From positions 806,001 through 870,000 of the forward strand of contig CAWDAZ010000001.1 of NCBI GenBank assembly GCA_963800475.1: DNA of 64,000 bases. Reading direction: 5' to 3'. Below, one piece after another: positions 1 through 9,477 of the stretch. The notes beneath the pieces were generated by a model that worked only from the letters and a program-made list of their open reading frames with translations, ran no database searches and was not told the DNA's origin. The translations under genes and the position numbers were made by a program. Positions within the stretch are counted from its first letter, which is position 1. Every line of letters starts with the position of its first letter. The stretch comes from Palsa-465 sp963800475 (lineage in GTDB: Bacteria; Actinomycetota; Thermoleophilia; Solirubrobacterales; Solirubrobacteraceae).

Positions 1-1027
1 CCTGCAGGACACCTACCAGGCTGCTGCTTATTCCCGTGACGCTCAGGTACGCGCCGCCCGCGCGCAGGGCGCCGTAGACGATCGCGACCGGGATTGCCAA
101 GACGATGTCGAAGCCGGCGACGAGGCCGATCAGAAGGCCTTCCCAGCCGTAGTCGTTCGAAAAGTCGGGGGTGACCTGGTAGGAGCTCGATGTCAGGAAG
201 AGCGCGCTCGCGATGCCGGCGATGGCCCCTGAGGCGATCAGCGCCACACTGCCGACTCGCGCGTCACGGATCCCGAAGCGGCGAGCCGCACGGCTGTTCA
301 GGCCAATGGCCCGCACTTTGAACCCCCACACGGTGCGACCGAGGACAAAGATCCCGATGCCGGCAACCACCGCGGCGACCAGAATGCCGGATTGCAGGGG
401 AGATCCGGTCCCTGTGGCGAGCAGCGGAAGCTTCGCAGCGTTCCGAATGAGTTCGGTCTCGGGTTGGAGCGTCGGGTTCTCCGTACGACCGCCTTGAAGG
501 AGATACGGCTGATTTAGGATGAACGTCGCGAGCTGTATGGCGACAAAATTGAGCAAGAGGGTGCTCAAGACCTCGCTGATGTTTCTCGTATAGCGAAGGA
601 GCGCCGCGATGCCGGCCCACAAGCCACCCCCGAACGCGCCCGCCAGAAACGTCAGGGGTACGAGAACCACGGCGGGCGCGGGGACGTACACGGCTACGGC
701 TACGGCCGTTAGCCCGCCGATCAGAAACTGACCCTCGAGTCCGATGTTGAACAACCCCGCGCGCCCGGCCACGCACGTCCCGACGGCGACAACAAGCAAC
801 GGGGCCGTTTGGTTCAGCGTCGTGTAGATCGCGTTCTTGGAGCCGAAACTTCCGTCCCAAAGGCCTGTGAGCGCCGACCCTACGTCCGCCCCGGTCACCT
901 GCAGCAGCAGGGCGGCGATACCGAGCGCGAGGATTAGGCACACGGCCGTAAGTGCAGCGACGGATAGCGCATCGCTGACGATGGGCTGCGCGGCGAGAGC
1001 TACTGGTCGTCGGAAGCGCTCAACCAT
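1..1027 (-). CDS. ABC transporter permease, BMP/nucleoside (YufP-like) type, 3' end outside window
   Basis: Integral inner-membrane permease of a purine-nucleoside/BMP-type importer. Translation from the ATG at 1027 gives a hydrophobic protein with about eight membrane segments and the family hallmark AGRAGLFNIGLEGQF near residues 85-100, where the first cytoplasmic coupling region lies. The start lies one base after the stop of the ATPase gene (TGA C ATG), so the two are almost certainly co-translated. The C-terminus runs off the left edge, and a second permease usually follows in such operons. The family assignment is confident; the solute is not known, though the neighbouring hydantoinase and molybdenum hydroxylase genes suggest an N-heterocycle. 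Confidence 0.85.
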   Translation of the reverse strand, partial: MVERFRRPVALAAQPIVSDALSVAALTAVCLILALGIAALLLQVTGADVGSALTGLWDGSFGSKNAIYTTLNQTAPLLVVAVGTCVAGRAGLFNIGLEGQFLIGGLTAVAVAVYVPAPAVVLVPLTFLAGAFGGGLWAGIAALLRYTRNISEVLSTLLLNFVAIQLATFILNQPYLLQGGRTENPTLQPETELIRNAAKLPLLATGTGSPLQSGILVAAVVAGIGIFVLGRTVWGFKVRAIGLNSRAARRFGIRDARVGSVALIASGAIAGIASALFLTSSSYQVTPDFSNDYGWEGLLIGLVAGFDIVLAIPVAIVYGALRAGGAYLSVTGISSSLVGVLQ

Positions 1028-1028
1028 G

Positions 1029-2630
1029 TCATGCACGCTGGCCGCCGATGAGCAACGCGAGCCGATCGGGATCAACGCGCCCGCGCGGCATCTCGCCCGA
1101 GATGGCGCCCTTTTGGATCACCACGATCCGGTCGGCGATCGCCATGATCTCGTCGAGGTCGGTCGAGACGAGAACAACGGCTGAGCCGTGGTCGCGCGCC
1201 AGGCTTTCGAGCCTGGTCCAAACCTCTTCCATCGCGCCGACGTCAAGGCCTTGAGTGGGCTGCGCGGCGACCAATACCTTGGGCCGTCGCGAGAGGTGGC
1301 AGGCAAGAACCACCCGCTGCTGATTACCTCCGGACAACGTCCACAGGGGAGCGTTCACACCTGAGGCGGCGATCCCGTACTCGCGTATGACCTCGCGCGC
1401 GCGTGACACCATGTGGCGCCGATCGACGAGGCCGCGGCGGCCCAGCGTCGCCATGTCCCCGAGCGCGAGGTTTTCCGCCACCGACATGTCTTGGATCGAG
1501 CCGGAATCGTGTCGGTCCGCCGGGATGACCCCGAGGAGGTCGGATGGGCACCGTGCAAGATCGACGGGTTCTCCCGCGACGAGCACGCTGCCCGCGGCAA
1601 GCTTGACCAGGCCAGAAAGGAGATCGACGAGGGCAGCCTGGCCGTTGCCCTCTACGCCGGCGACCCCGAGGATCTCGCCAGGCCGTGCGCTCAACGACAA
1701 CCGATCGAGTAGTCGACCACCGTCACGATCGACGACGACCGCATCCTGGATTTCGAGGCTCGCGGGCTGCGGGCGGGTTGTTTCGTTGTCCTGCGGTGCC
1801 GATGGCTCCGACGGCGCAAGGTCTGCCTCGGCTGAGAGCGACAGGCCGGTCGCGATCAATCCGTGGCGAAGCGAGATCTCACGGCCGAGCATGGTGCGGG
1901 CAAGTTCCTCGACCGACGACGCGCTGGTCTGGGTTGTGTGGACGACTCGTCCGTCTCTCATCACGCTCACGCGGTCCGTCGCGCGCATGATTTCCTCGAG
2001 GCGGTGGCTGATCAGAACGACGGACCGGTCCTCGTCGTGTACGAGCTGTCCGAGCACTTCAAACAACCTCCGCGACTCCGTCTGCGTGAGCACCGAGGTG
2101 GGTTCGTCGAGGATCAAGACGCGCGGGTTCTTACGCAGGCACCTGACGATTTCGATGCGTTGGCGCTCGCCGGGCGAGAGATCACCGACCGTCGCGCCTG
2201 GATTGATCTGTAACCCATAGCGATTGCCGATTTCGACGATCTGGTCGCGCACCTCGTCTGCTCTGACCCGACCCTCGTCGGTGAGCGCCACGTTCTCCCA
2301 GACGGTAAGCGAGCGAACGAGGCTGAAATGCTGATGGACGACGGCAACACCGGCTAACGCAGCGGCTTTCGGGTCGCCGAGCGCTAGGTTAAGATCGCCG
2401 ATATGTACGGAACCCACATCCGGCACAACCACGCCGGCCACCACGCCGGCGAGCGTGGACTTCCCGGCTCCGTTCTGACCAAGAAGACCGAGGACTTCGC
2501 CGTAGCCGACCGACAGCGAAACGTCGTCACACGCCAAGCGAGCTCCAAAGCTCTTAGTAACGGATGAGATCCGAAGTGACGTGTGCGATGCCGGCCGCGC
2601 GCTGTCGGCAGAATGAACTGGTTCGGTCAT
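1029..2630 (-). CDS. Sugar/nucleoside-type ABC transporter ATP-binding protein (two NBDs)
   Basis: Energises import together with the permease and the BMP lipoprotein. 533 aa with two nucleotide-binding domains, the layout of RbsA/MglA and of BMP-type ATPases. Domain 1 has Walker A GQNGAGKST, signature LSPGERQ and Walker B RVLILDEPTS. Domain 2 has a degenerate Walker A (GVEGNGQ), signature LSGGNQQ and a Walker B region (VLVAAQPTQGLDVG) in which the usual Asp-Glu is Ala-Gln, so this site is probably catalytically poor; such asymmetry is common in the family. The start at 2630 is preceded by GAGCGAGAG. A gap of 152 bp separates it from hyuB upstream. Confidence 0.9.
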   Translation of the reverse strand: MTEPVHSADSARPASHTSLRISSVTKSFGARLACDDVSLSVGYGEVLGLLGQNGAGKSTLAGVVAGVVVPDVGSVHIGDLNLALGDPKAAALAGVAVVHQHFSLVRSLTVWENVALTDEGRVRADEVRDQIVEIGNRYGLQINPGATVGDLSPGERQRIEIVRCLRKNPRVLILDEPTSVLTQTESRRLFEVLGQLVHDEDRSVVLISHRLEEIMRATDRVSVMRDGRVVHTTQTSASSVEELARTMLGREISLRHGLIATGLSLSAEADLAPSEPSAPQDNETTRPQPASLEIQDAVVVDRDGGRLLDRLSLSARPGEILGVAGVEGNGQAALVDLLSGLVKLAAGSVLVAGEPVDLARCPSDLLGVIPADRHDSGSIQDMSVAENLALGDMATLGRRGLVDRRHMVSRAREVIREYGIAASGVNAPLWTLSGGNQQRVVLACHLSRRPKVLVAAQPTQGLDVGAMEEVWTRLESLARDHGSAVVLVSTDLDEIMAIADRIVVIQKGAISGEMPRGRVDPDRLALLIGGQRA

Positions 2631-2782
2631 CTCTCGCTCGGCGGCATGGAAAGTATCGGTGCTGCGGTGGGCCCCGTACCCTCTCTGGGGGTTTGCTGTC
2701 TCTTCTTCCTGTTGAATTCGTGACTACGGCCGTGCGATTGAGATCCGACGCGAAAGCTCCCGCCAATCCGCCCGCGCGATGC

Positions 2783-4939
2783 TCATGGCCAGCTGGTGAT
2801 CACATCGTGGAGAGGCTCCTCATCGACGCGGGTGGCCTGGACTTCCAGGCACGTGGCACATGTTGGGCAGAAGAACTCTCGTAACACGTACTCTCGACTG
2901 GTCGACCTCGGCGGTCCTTCGAGATCGACAGGTGACGCGCGCTGGACCACATGATCCCTCCACTGGTCCTCAGCCGCGCAGATGCTCCCACCGCACCAGG
3001 TGCACTCGACCTCACGGCGATCGGAGCTCACTTGCAGGTACTCGTTGATCCGGTAGCTGGTCCGAGGGACCGTCCGCCGTTCGACGGGGCGAAATTCGAG
3101 CTTTCTTCCCAAGCGCTGTTCCCGTAGGGCAATCCGCTGCTCGTCTGTGGCCCGAGCGTCGATCTGACCGGCTCGCTCGTCGATCACGACGCCATAGGTC
3201 GATCGTGCGGCCTCGGCGCTCACCACCTTGAGCAGCACGTCATCTAACACGAGCCTCGGCTCCCGATCCAGAGGATCGCCGTAGCCTCCTCCACCTTCTG
3301 AGCGCAGATAGAGGATGTCGCTCTTTGCAACCGGCAAAGCCGCCGCGCGCGCATCGTCCATCGCTTCACCGGTGGTGGCCTCGAGACTCGATGGGAGGGC
3401 GTCCACGTTGGCCTGCCGGAAGATGCGATGCGCCGACGTCGCGCCCGGATAGCCGCCGCACACACCAGCGCTACCCGGAACCTCCTCTCCGGCGCCAGGA
3501 ATAACGACCGCCGTGAGATGATCGGTGCCCCCTCCGTGCGGGACGACCGCCCGCTCATGCGCCGGCCCACCGCGGTACTTCCCCGGACCGCCCGTATCAG
3601 GAACGACGCGCCGGTACAGAAATCGTTTGGGGACGGCCTGCTCCTCCGTCTCGACGTTTGCCATCGTGAGTGCGACGTGCGCAACGAAGCCCCCCGAGCC
3701 CGCGCCATCCGCGAACGCGCGTGCCCCTTCGGGCATCGCGAACACGTCCGTACCCACCTGTGCGACGTACTCTCCGTGTCGATTGACCCCGCCAACCACG
3801 TCCGCGACCTGAGATCCCGTCCAGCAGCCGACCGCGCGATCCTGGTACGTCGGCGACGCGGCGAGCATCTTCGCCAAGACAGCGTTTGACAAGATCTTCA
3901 CAGCGAATCCGCTTGCAACGGTGTTCAACGAGATCGGGGCCGGCCGGATTGCGTTCAGTAAGCAACCCTCCGGGACGACGACGTCGATGCAGCGCAGGAT
4001 TCCGTCGTTCCAGGTGATATCCCAGCTGAGAAGTGGCAGCACAGGGGCAACCGCCTCGCCCTTTGTGTGCCAGTAATGACAATTGACCGGAAATTCGGTT
4101 TGCTCGCTGGTTCCGGTGAAATCGTAGGTCAACTTGTCCCCGTCCTTGGTGGCTGCGACGACCAGCCGATGGGTCTGCTCCGGCAGGTCGAGGTACTTGC
4201 ACGCCCGCCATGTCCCGTCGGGAAGCTCGCGCAAACGGCGGCGCAGTCGCTCCTCGGACTCGTCGATCAGCCGCTTTCCGACCGACTCCACGGTCCGATG
4301 CCCGTACTCGCCGTAGAGCCCCCGCATGCGCTCCGTGACGACGAAGTTCGCCGCCATCTGCGAGTTCACGTCCAGGCCGGTCATTCCCGGATCACGGACC
4401 ATGTTCAGGAACGTGTCGTATACGTCGCGGCGCAATTTGCCGCGCTCGACGAGCTTTAGTCCTTTCGTGCTAAAGCCTTCGTGAAAGACCGACCTGGCGT
4501 TCGGACAGAACCCGCCTGGGTCCACGCCCCCGATATCCGTGACATGCACAAAGTTCACTACCCAGGTGGTGAGGACGTCGTCGAAGAAGATCGGGGTAAT
4601 AATGTAGATGTCCGGACAATGGATTCCGACCGTATACGGGTCGTTGGCGAGGAATACATCCCCGTCGAAGATGCCGGGGTCGTCAGCGAAGCTCGCAGTG
4701 ATCTGCCTCACTGCGCGAGATGCCGGCACAAGATGTTCAAGGAAGCCAAGACCACAGGTCAGGAGGCTCCCGTCCGGGAGGTAGAGGGCGACGATGACAT
4801 CGTGTCCGTCGGCGGTAACGGGGGTTCCCGACACCTTCGCGAGAGTTATCAGGCCCTCGTCGATTACTCGAAAGAGCTTGTGGCGGATGATCTCGAAGGT
4901 GAACGGATCGACTGTCCGGTCAGAAGTATCGACTGTCAT
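2783..4939 (-). CDS. hyuB: HyuB-type hydantoinase/oxoprolinase B subunit with C-terminal zinc-ribbon-like extension
   Basis: B subunit of an ATP-dependent hydantoinase/oxoprolinase/acetone-carboxylase-type enzyme. The ATG at 4939 overlaps the hyuA stop as ATGA, giving 718 aa; the frame is open further upstream but that part reads through hyuA. The core (PFTFEIIRHKL near the start, LANDPYTVGIHCPDI, RGGPAHERAV) is typical HyuB. Beyond the usual core is an extra tail of about 90 aa holding CTWC, CPTC and one further Cys, resembling the small zinc-binding gamma subunit of acetone/acetophenone carboxylases. With hyuA it forms a two-gene unit behind a clear promoter. Confidence 0.88.
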   Translation of the reverse strand: MTVDTSDRTVDPFTFEIIRHKLFRVIDEGLITLAKVSGTPVTADGHDVIVALYLPDGSLLTCGLGFLEHLVPASRAVRQITASFADDPGIFDGDVFLANDPYTVGIHCPDIYIITPIFFDDVLTTWVVNFVHVTDIGGVDPGGFCPNARSVFHEGFSTKGLKLVERGKLRRDVYDTFLNMVRDPGMTGLDVNSQMAANFVVTERMRGLYGEYGHRTVESVGKRLIDESEERLRRRLRELPDGTWRACKYLDLPEQTHRLVVAATKDGDKLTYDFTGTSEQTEFPVNCHYWHTKGEAVAPVLPLLSWDITWNDGILRCIDVVVPEGCLLNAIRPAPISLNTVASGFAVKILSNAVLAKMLAASPTYQDRAVGCWTGSQVADVVGGVNRHGEYVAQVGTDVFAMPEGARAFADGAGSGGFVAHVALTMANVETEEQAVPKRFLYRRVVPDTGGPGKYRGGPAHERAVVPHGGGTDHLTAVVIPGAGEEVPGSAGVCGGYPGATSAHRIFRQANVDALPSSLEATTGEAMDDARAAALPVAKSDILYLRSEGGGGYGDPLDREPRLVLDDVLLKVVSAEAARSTYGVVIDERAGQIDARATDEQRIALREQRLGRKLEFRPVERRTVPRTSYRINEYLQVSSDRREVECTWCGGSICAAEDQWRDHVVQRASPVDLEGPPRSTSREYVLREFFCPTCATCLEVQATRVDEEPLHDVITSWP

Positions 4940-7041
4940 GGCCGCCCCCATGTGAGTTCGAGGTTCTTGTAGCGGTCGCAGCGCAGTTGCTGCCCCGGAT
5001 TGACTACGACCGTCGTGTCCGGGCCCCACACGACGGCCGGGCCTTCGACGATGTTCCCCGGTGTAAGCATCTCGAACGCGTAACACTGGGCTTCCAGGAA
5101 GGCCCGCTCAGGAGCGAAGTAGGCTTGGCGTGCCTCGACGAGGGCGGGCGTTGGGTCTTCCGAGCCTTCCGCCTCCCCTGTTAGCGCGGGCTTGCGTAGG
5201 AGCCCCGTGCCGTGCACCCGGAAATTGACCATCTCGATTCCAGCTTCGCTGTACCCCGAACCCGGCCCGAAGCGCTCCTCGTACAGCTGTGTAAAGCGCT
5301 CCGCCACAGATTCGAGGTCCGGAGCCGACAGCTGCCCGACCAGATCCACAGGCACGGTGATGACGTGAACCTGCCGGCGGTAGCGCATCTCGATCGCCCG
5401 CGTGATGTCGATGTCGGCTTCTGGGAAGCCGTCGTCTAGGAGTTGACGCGTAATGCGAACCTCGATCGCATCGAGAATCGCGTTTACGTCATCGGGCTCC
5501 GCGGGAACGCGGAGGAGGTGGCTTTCCTGATCCTCGTACGCCACGTCTGCCGAGACGAGTCCGAGCGCACCGTGGACGGAGGCGGCATGGGGGATGACCA
5601 CCCTTGACACGTTGAGCTGCGGTGCGAAACTGCCCACGTGCATGCCGGCCGTACCACCCGTCGAGAACAGGACGTAGCCTCGCGGATCAAGCCCCCGTTC
5701 GACGGTGAGCTTGTGCAGCATGTCGTAGATCATGCTGTTCGCGAGGCGATATGCCTCGCCGGCGGCCTCGCCGAGTTCCATCCCGAGTTCGTCGGCGATC
5801 GTGGAGCCGAAAAGCTCCTCCGCCTTGGTCGCGTTTAGAGGCTCGCGGCCGCCGAGGAAGAACCGCTGGTCGAGGTAGCCGAGGATCAGGTCGACGTCCG
5901 TGACGGTCGGTTCCTCGCCACCGCGGTCGTAACAGATCGGCCCAGGCGTCGAGCCGGCGCTCTGGGGTCCAATGCGAGGGCTCCCCGTCTCGGGGTCCAG
6001 CGAGATGATGCTTCCGCCTGCGACGCCGATCGATTCCATGTTCATTTTCGGGGAGGCGTAGTGGTAGCGCGCGACCATCGGCTCTCGCGCGTAGTCGATG
6101 AGTCCCTGCTGGATCACCCCGGCTTTAAAGGTGGTGCCTCCCATGTCGGCGCCGATGATGTCCTGGTAACCGAGGACCTGGCCTAGAGCCCTGCTGCCGA
6201 CGAGGCCCGACACGGGGCCGGATTCGATCAACCCGACCGGCCTCTGGGCAGCTTTCTCGGCGTCGAGAAGCCCTCCGTAGGCCTGCATGACCAACAGCGC
6301 GCCCGGATAGCCGCGCTCCCGGAGTCCTGCGCTCAGTTGGCTCAGATAGCGGGTCACTGTTGGTCCCAACCTGCTGTTGAGCGCAACGGTCTGGCACCTC
6401 TCGAACTCCCCAACCACGGGAGCCGCCTCATGCGACAGCGTGAGAAATACCCCGGGGTGCAGCTTTCGGACTACATCGCCGGCATGGAGTTCGGTCTCCG
6501 CGTTCGCGAAGGACCACAGGAAGCAGACCCCGAGCGTCTCGGCTCCAGCGCTCAAGAGCTCGTCGACGGCCGTCGCGAGCTCGTTCTCGTCGGGGGACGC
6601 GATGACCTGGCCCCACGCGTCGGTTCGTTCTTTGACTCCCCGCACCAGTCCGGGCCGGACAAGTGGCGCGGGCTTCGAGACATACGGAATGTCCTTGATC
6701 TCGGCTTCTGAGCGGCCGGACCACTCGGCGTAGCCTCCCCGCATCAGGCGCAATGTGTCTTCGAAACCGCGCGTGGTGATCATGCCCGTTTCGACGAGAT
6801 CGCCTTCGATGATCGCGTTCTCGGCGACGGTCGTCGCGTGGAGAAAGAGACGCGTGGCGCGGAGTAGCTCAGGCAGTGACAATCCCAGGTGCTTGGCACC
6901 CAGTGCCACAGCATTGACCACGCCCTGAGAGAAGTCTGGCGGGGTGGAGAACGCCTTGGCGACAGTCACATGACCGTTCTCATCGAGGAGGACGCAGTCA
7001 GTGCAGGTGCCCCCAATGTCAACGCCGATCACGTACTCCAT
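4936..7041 (-). CDS. hyuA: HyuA-type hydantoinase/oxoprolinase A subunit
   Basis: ATPase/kinase-like subunit of the HyuAB enzyme, which phosphorylates a cyclic amide or carboxyl/ketone substrate to allow hydrolysis or carboxylation. 701 aa, the usual length. The N-terminal phosphate-binding motif VIGVDIGGTCTDCVL, HATTVAENAI and the central GADMGGTTFKAGVI are the actin-fold ATPase signatures. The start at 7041 lies about 100 bp downstream of a near-consensus promoter (7145-7173). Whether the substrate is a hydantoin, a lactam or a ketone cannot be decided from sequence. The Mo-hydroxylase and amidohydrolase upstream favour a ring-opening role; the HyuB tail favours a carboxylase-like architecture. 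Confidence 0.9.
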   Translation of the reverse strand: MEYVIGVDIGGTCTDCVLLDENGHVTVAKAFSTPPDFSQGVVNAVALGAKHLGLSLPELLRATRLFLHATTVAENAIIEGDLVETGMITTRGFEDTLRLMRGGYAEWSGRSEAEIKDIPYVSKPAPLVRPGLVRGVKERTDAWGQVIASPDENELATAVDELLSAGAETLGVCFLWSFANAETELHAGDVVRKLHPGVFLTLSHEAAPVVGEFERCQTVALNSRLGPTVTRYLSQLSAGLRERGYPGALLVMQAYGGLLDAEKAAQRPVGLIESGPVSGLVGSRALGQVLGYQDIIGADMGGTTFKAGVIQQGLIDYAREPMVARYHYASPKMNMESIGVAGGSIISLDPETGSPRIGPQSAGSTPGPICYDRGGEEPTVTDVDLILGYLDQRFFLGGREPLNATKAEELFGSTIADELGMELGEAAGEAYRLANSMIYDMLHKLTVERGLDPRGYVLFSTGGTAGMHVGSFAPQLNVSRVVIPHAASVHGALGLVSADVAYEDQESHLLRVPAEPDDVNAILDAIEVRITRQLLDDGFPEADIDITRAIEMRYRRQVHVITVPVDLVGQLSAPDLESVAERFTQLYEERFGPGSGYSEAGIEMVNFRVHGTGLLRKPALTGEAEGSEDPTPALVEARQAYFAPERAFLEAQCYAFEMLTPGNIVEGPAVVWGPDTTVVVNPGQQLRCDRYKNLELTWGRP

Positions 7042-7144
7042 TGCGCTCCCACGGATGGGTCGGAGGAACGTGCCGAACGTGTATCCATGACCCGTTGTCG
7101 TTTTCGGTTAGCGGGCGTCCCGTAGGGCCGCACCCGCGGGCGCG

Positions 7145-7173
7145 ATTATATAGCGCTTTGTTCACGAGCGCAA
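7145..7173 (-). promoter_or_regulatory. Promoter of hyuAB with TAGCGCTTTGT half-site
   Basis: On the minus strand the hexamer TTGCGC (7168-7173) and a perfect TATAAT (7145-7150) are separated by exactly 17 bp, about 105 bp upstream of the hyuA start. The spacer holds TAGCGCTTTGT on the plus strand (7151-7161), an 11-mer repeated exactly in the dyad next to the amidase (17105-17115, other strand). This suggests the same regulator may touch hyuAB, but a full 34-bp dyad is not present here. Confidence 0.6.
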
Positions 7174-7579
7174 CCAAGGCAGAAGACGCGCCTAGCCGAC
7201 TTCGAGCCTTCGGGCGGCTGGCAACGCGCGACGGCAGCGGTCCCGACCGGCTTCCCCCGAGCGCCAGCGTCCGCGGGTCGGCAGGGCGCGGTGGGGCAGG
7301 ACGGGAGCCGGTCGTGCCGCAGGCGGCTGCGAATCTGGGAGTGATCGCCGCCCCGGTGATCAGCGGGCAGCCTTGGCGCCGGTCAAATGATCCGACGGTC
7401 CCCGAAAAACGGCTGCAACGTGGGGCCGCGCGACCCGAGGGGGACGCGGGCGATGCACGTGGTGTCGTAACGAGACGTGGAAGCGGCTCCGAATCCGGAA
7501 GCGTCCAGACGCGAGCTCGCCGCAACGACGGCTCGGGAGCGTATGCGCGCTTCGTTTCCTGGGAGCGTTTGCCCGTCCG
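7174..7579. other. Intergenic gap, nothing recognised
   Basis: About 400 bp between the hyuA promoter and the end of the amidohydrolase gene. All open frames here look like GC-rich noise with biased Arg/Ser/Pro translations; no RNA gene, repeat or convincing terminator was seen. Confidence 0.4.
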
Positions 7580-8584
7580 CTAGAGCGCACCGACCGCCGC
7601 GTCTGAGCGCACTGCGTAGTCGATCTGACCAGCTGACAGACCCGAGCTCTCGATCGCGCGTCGCGGCTCGGCGAGGTCGTTGCGATTCGCGAACGGGAAG
7701 TCCGTTCCGAACACCAGCTGATCGCCGCTCAGGACGCTTGCCGTCATTGCGAGCGAGGAGGCGGACACGGATGCGGAGTCGAAGAGCAGCTTTTGAACAG
7801 TCGTGCGCGGAGGGTCTCCCTCGGGCAGCAAATGCCGGTAGCTCTCCCAGACCCGATCGACACGCTCGAGCAGGAAGGGCAACACGCCACCGGCATGCGG
7901 CACCACCCACCGAATCTGGGGAAAGCGTTGAAGCGTGCCCGACACCATCAGACGAACGGCCGCAATCGTGTCGTCGAACGGCGCTCCGAGGGCCCACCCC
8001 AGGAAGTGGCCGCCAAGCACCTCCGGCGCGCAGAAGCCGTCGGGATGAACCAGAACCAGTAGTCCGAGTTCGTTCCACAGCTCGTAGAGGGGCTCCCAGC
8101 GGCGATCGTCGATCGGGATCCCCGCCGAGTGCGTGCACATCGATACGCCGATGAAACCGGGCAGCGTCCGAGCTCGTTCGGTCTCGCGCAGTGCCTGGTC
8201 GACAAACGGCAACGGCACGTTCGCCAACAATCGAAACCGACCCGGATTGAGCTCCACCACCTCGGCGCAGCCATCATTGAACTTTGCTACGAGGGCTGCC
8301 CGTGCCTCCGGATCGGGATGCCAGACGTTCCCGGCGGAAAAGCTCAGGACCTGCATTGCGATTGACGCGGCATCCATGAGTGCGAGCCGCTGGTCAATCG
8401 CGCCCGTGAACGCGGGGTCGCGGTCGAGGGGTTCATAAGAGGTCAGGAAGCCGGTCGCGTCGGGCGGGACGCCGGGCTCTTCAATACAGCTTCGAGCCAA
8501 GTCGATGTAGGCGGGCGGGAAATAGTGTGCATGTACGTCGACGGCAGGCGCGCCCGCGGCTTGGCCATCGGGCGACTCGCTCAC
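7580..8584 (-). CDS. Metal-dependent amidohydrolase, ACMSD (amidohydrolase 2) type
   Basis: 334 aa TIM-barrel hydrolase or decarboxylase of the amidohydrolase-2 superfamily. Seen are the metal-binding HxH in VDVHAHYFPP (residues 15-24), a second-shell VLVHPDGF, VPHAGGVLPF and the terminal Asp in FGTDFPF. The GTG start at 8584 overlaps the FAD-subunit stop (GTGA), so it is the last gene of the tight Mo-hydroxylase operon. Relatives act on aromatic ring-cleavage products (decarboxylation of aminocarboxymuconate semialdehyde, gamma-resorcylate) or on cyclic amides; the exact reaction is open. Its place directly after an oxidising hydroxylase suggests it processes that enzyme's product. Confidence 0.85.
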   Translation of the reverse strand: MSESPDGQAAGAPAVDVHAHYFPPAYIDLARSCIEEPGVPPDATGFLTSYEPLDRDPAFTGAIDQRLALMDAASIAMQVLSFSAGNVWHPDPEARAALVAKFNDGCAEVVELNPGRFRLLANVPLPFVDQALRETERARTLPGFIGVSMCTHSAGIPIDDRRWEPLYELWNELGLLVLVHPDGFCAPEVLGGHFLGWALGAPFDDTIAAVRLMVSGTLQRFPQIRWVVPHAGGVLPFLLERVDRVWESYRHLLPEGDPPRTTVQKLLFDSASVSASSLAMTASVLSGDQLVFGTDFPFANRNDLAEPRRAIESSGLSAGQIDYAVRSDAAVGAL

Positions 8585-9471
8585 CGAGGCTCACTTTGAA
8601 TGTCGAGATTCTGGGCTGCGAGCTCACCGAGCGCTCGAGCCGTCAGCACTCCCATGGCATCGCGGCGGTAATCGGCGCTTGCAAAGTTATCGTCGGCAAC
8701 GTGCTCGAGCGACTCGGACGCCGCCCGGCTTGCGGAGAGGATGACGGACCGGGTGAGAACTGAGCCGGCGAGCAGCGACTCGATGGGGTCGAGCCGGATG
8801 CATCTCGAGGTCACCCCGAAGGCCGCGAGACGTGCATCACCAATCGTCGCACGGTCCTCCGAGAGCTCGACGCTCGCGGCGATTCCAGCGATCGCGAAGT
8901 CACCATGACGGCGCGCGATTTCGTGCACCGCAACAATCGCGTCCGGGCGGCGAGGGATCCTCGCCTCAACGAGGACCTCGTCCGGTTCCTTGGCCGTCAT
9001 GAAGGGGCCCTGAAAGAAGTCAGACGCGTCCACTGTCCGCTCCCCGCGGCTAGAAACCAGGCGGAGCCGTGCTTCGAGTGCCACCGCAACGGCCGGCAAC
9101 TCGGCAGCGGGATCGGCGTGGGCGATGCTGCCTCCGATCGTTCCTCGGTTCCGGTTCTGGAGATGGCCGATGAACGGCAGTGCACGCACGATCATCGAGG
9201 CATCGCGCCGGATAAGGGGATCGCCCTCGGCCGCTCGCTGACGCACCATCGCCCCGATTACGAGTTCCCCGTCAGAGATGTCGATCCGATCGAGGCCATT
9301 GACGTGCCCCAGATCGACCAGCACCTCGGGCTGCGCCAGGCGAAAATTCATCGTCGGCACGAGGCTCTGACCGCCCGCTAGCAACTGGGCAGCGTCGCCG
9401 TACTCGGTGAGGGCCGTGCACACCGCCTCGAGATCATGTGGGCGTAGCAGCCTGAAAGGTGCGGGCTTCAT
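8581..9471 (-). CDS. Molybdenum hydroxylase FAD-binding subunit (CoxM/XdhB type)
   Basis: Medium, FAD-carrying subunit of a heterotrimeric xanthine-dehydrogenase/CO-dehydrogenase-family enzyme, passing electrons from the Fe-S subunit to an acceptor. 296 aa, normal length. FAD motifs LLAGGQSLVPTMNFRLAQP and RGTIGGSIAHADPAAELP are intact. Six bases separate it from the large subunit upstream and it overlaps the amidohydrolase by four bases, so all four genes are surely translated together. Confidence 0.93.
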   Translation of the reverse strand: MKPAPFRLLRPHDLEAVCTALTEYGDAAQLLAGGQSLVPTMNFRLAQPEVLVDLGHVNGLDRIDISDGELVIGAMVRQRAAEGDPLIRRDASMIVRALPFIGHLQNRNRGTIGGSIAHADPAAELPAVAVALEARLRLVSSRGERTVDASDFFQGPFMTAKEPDEVLVEARIPRRPDAIVAVHEIARRHGDFAIAGIAASVELSEDRATIGDARLAAFGVTSRCIRLDPIESLLAGSVLTRSVILSASRAASESLEHVADDNFASADYRRDAMGVLTARALGELAAQNLDIQSEPR

Positions 9472-9477
9472 CTGAGG

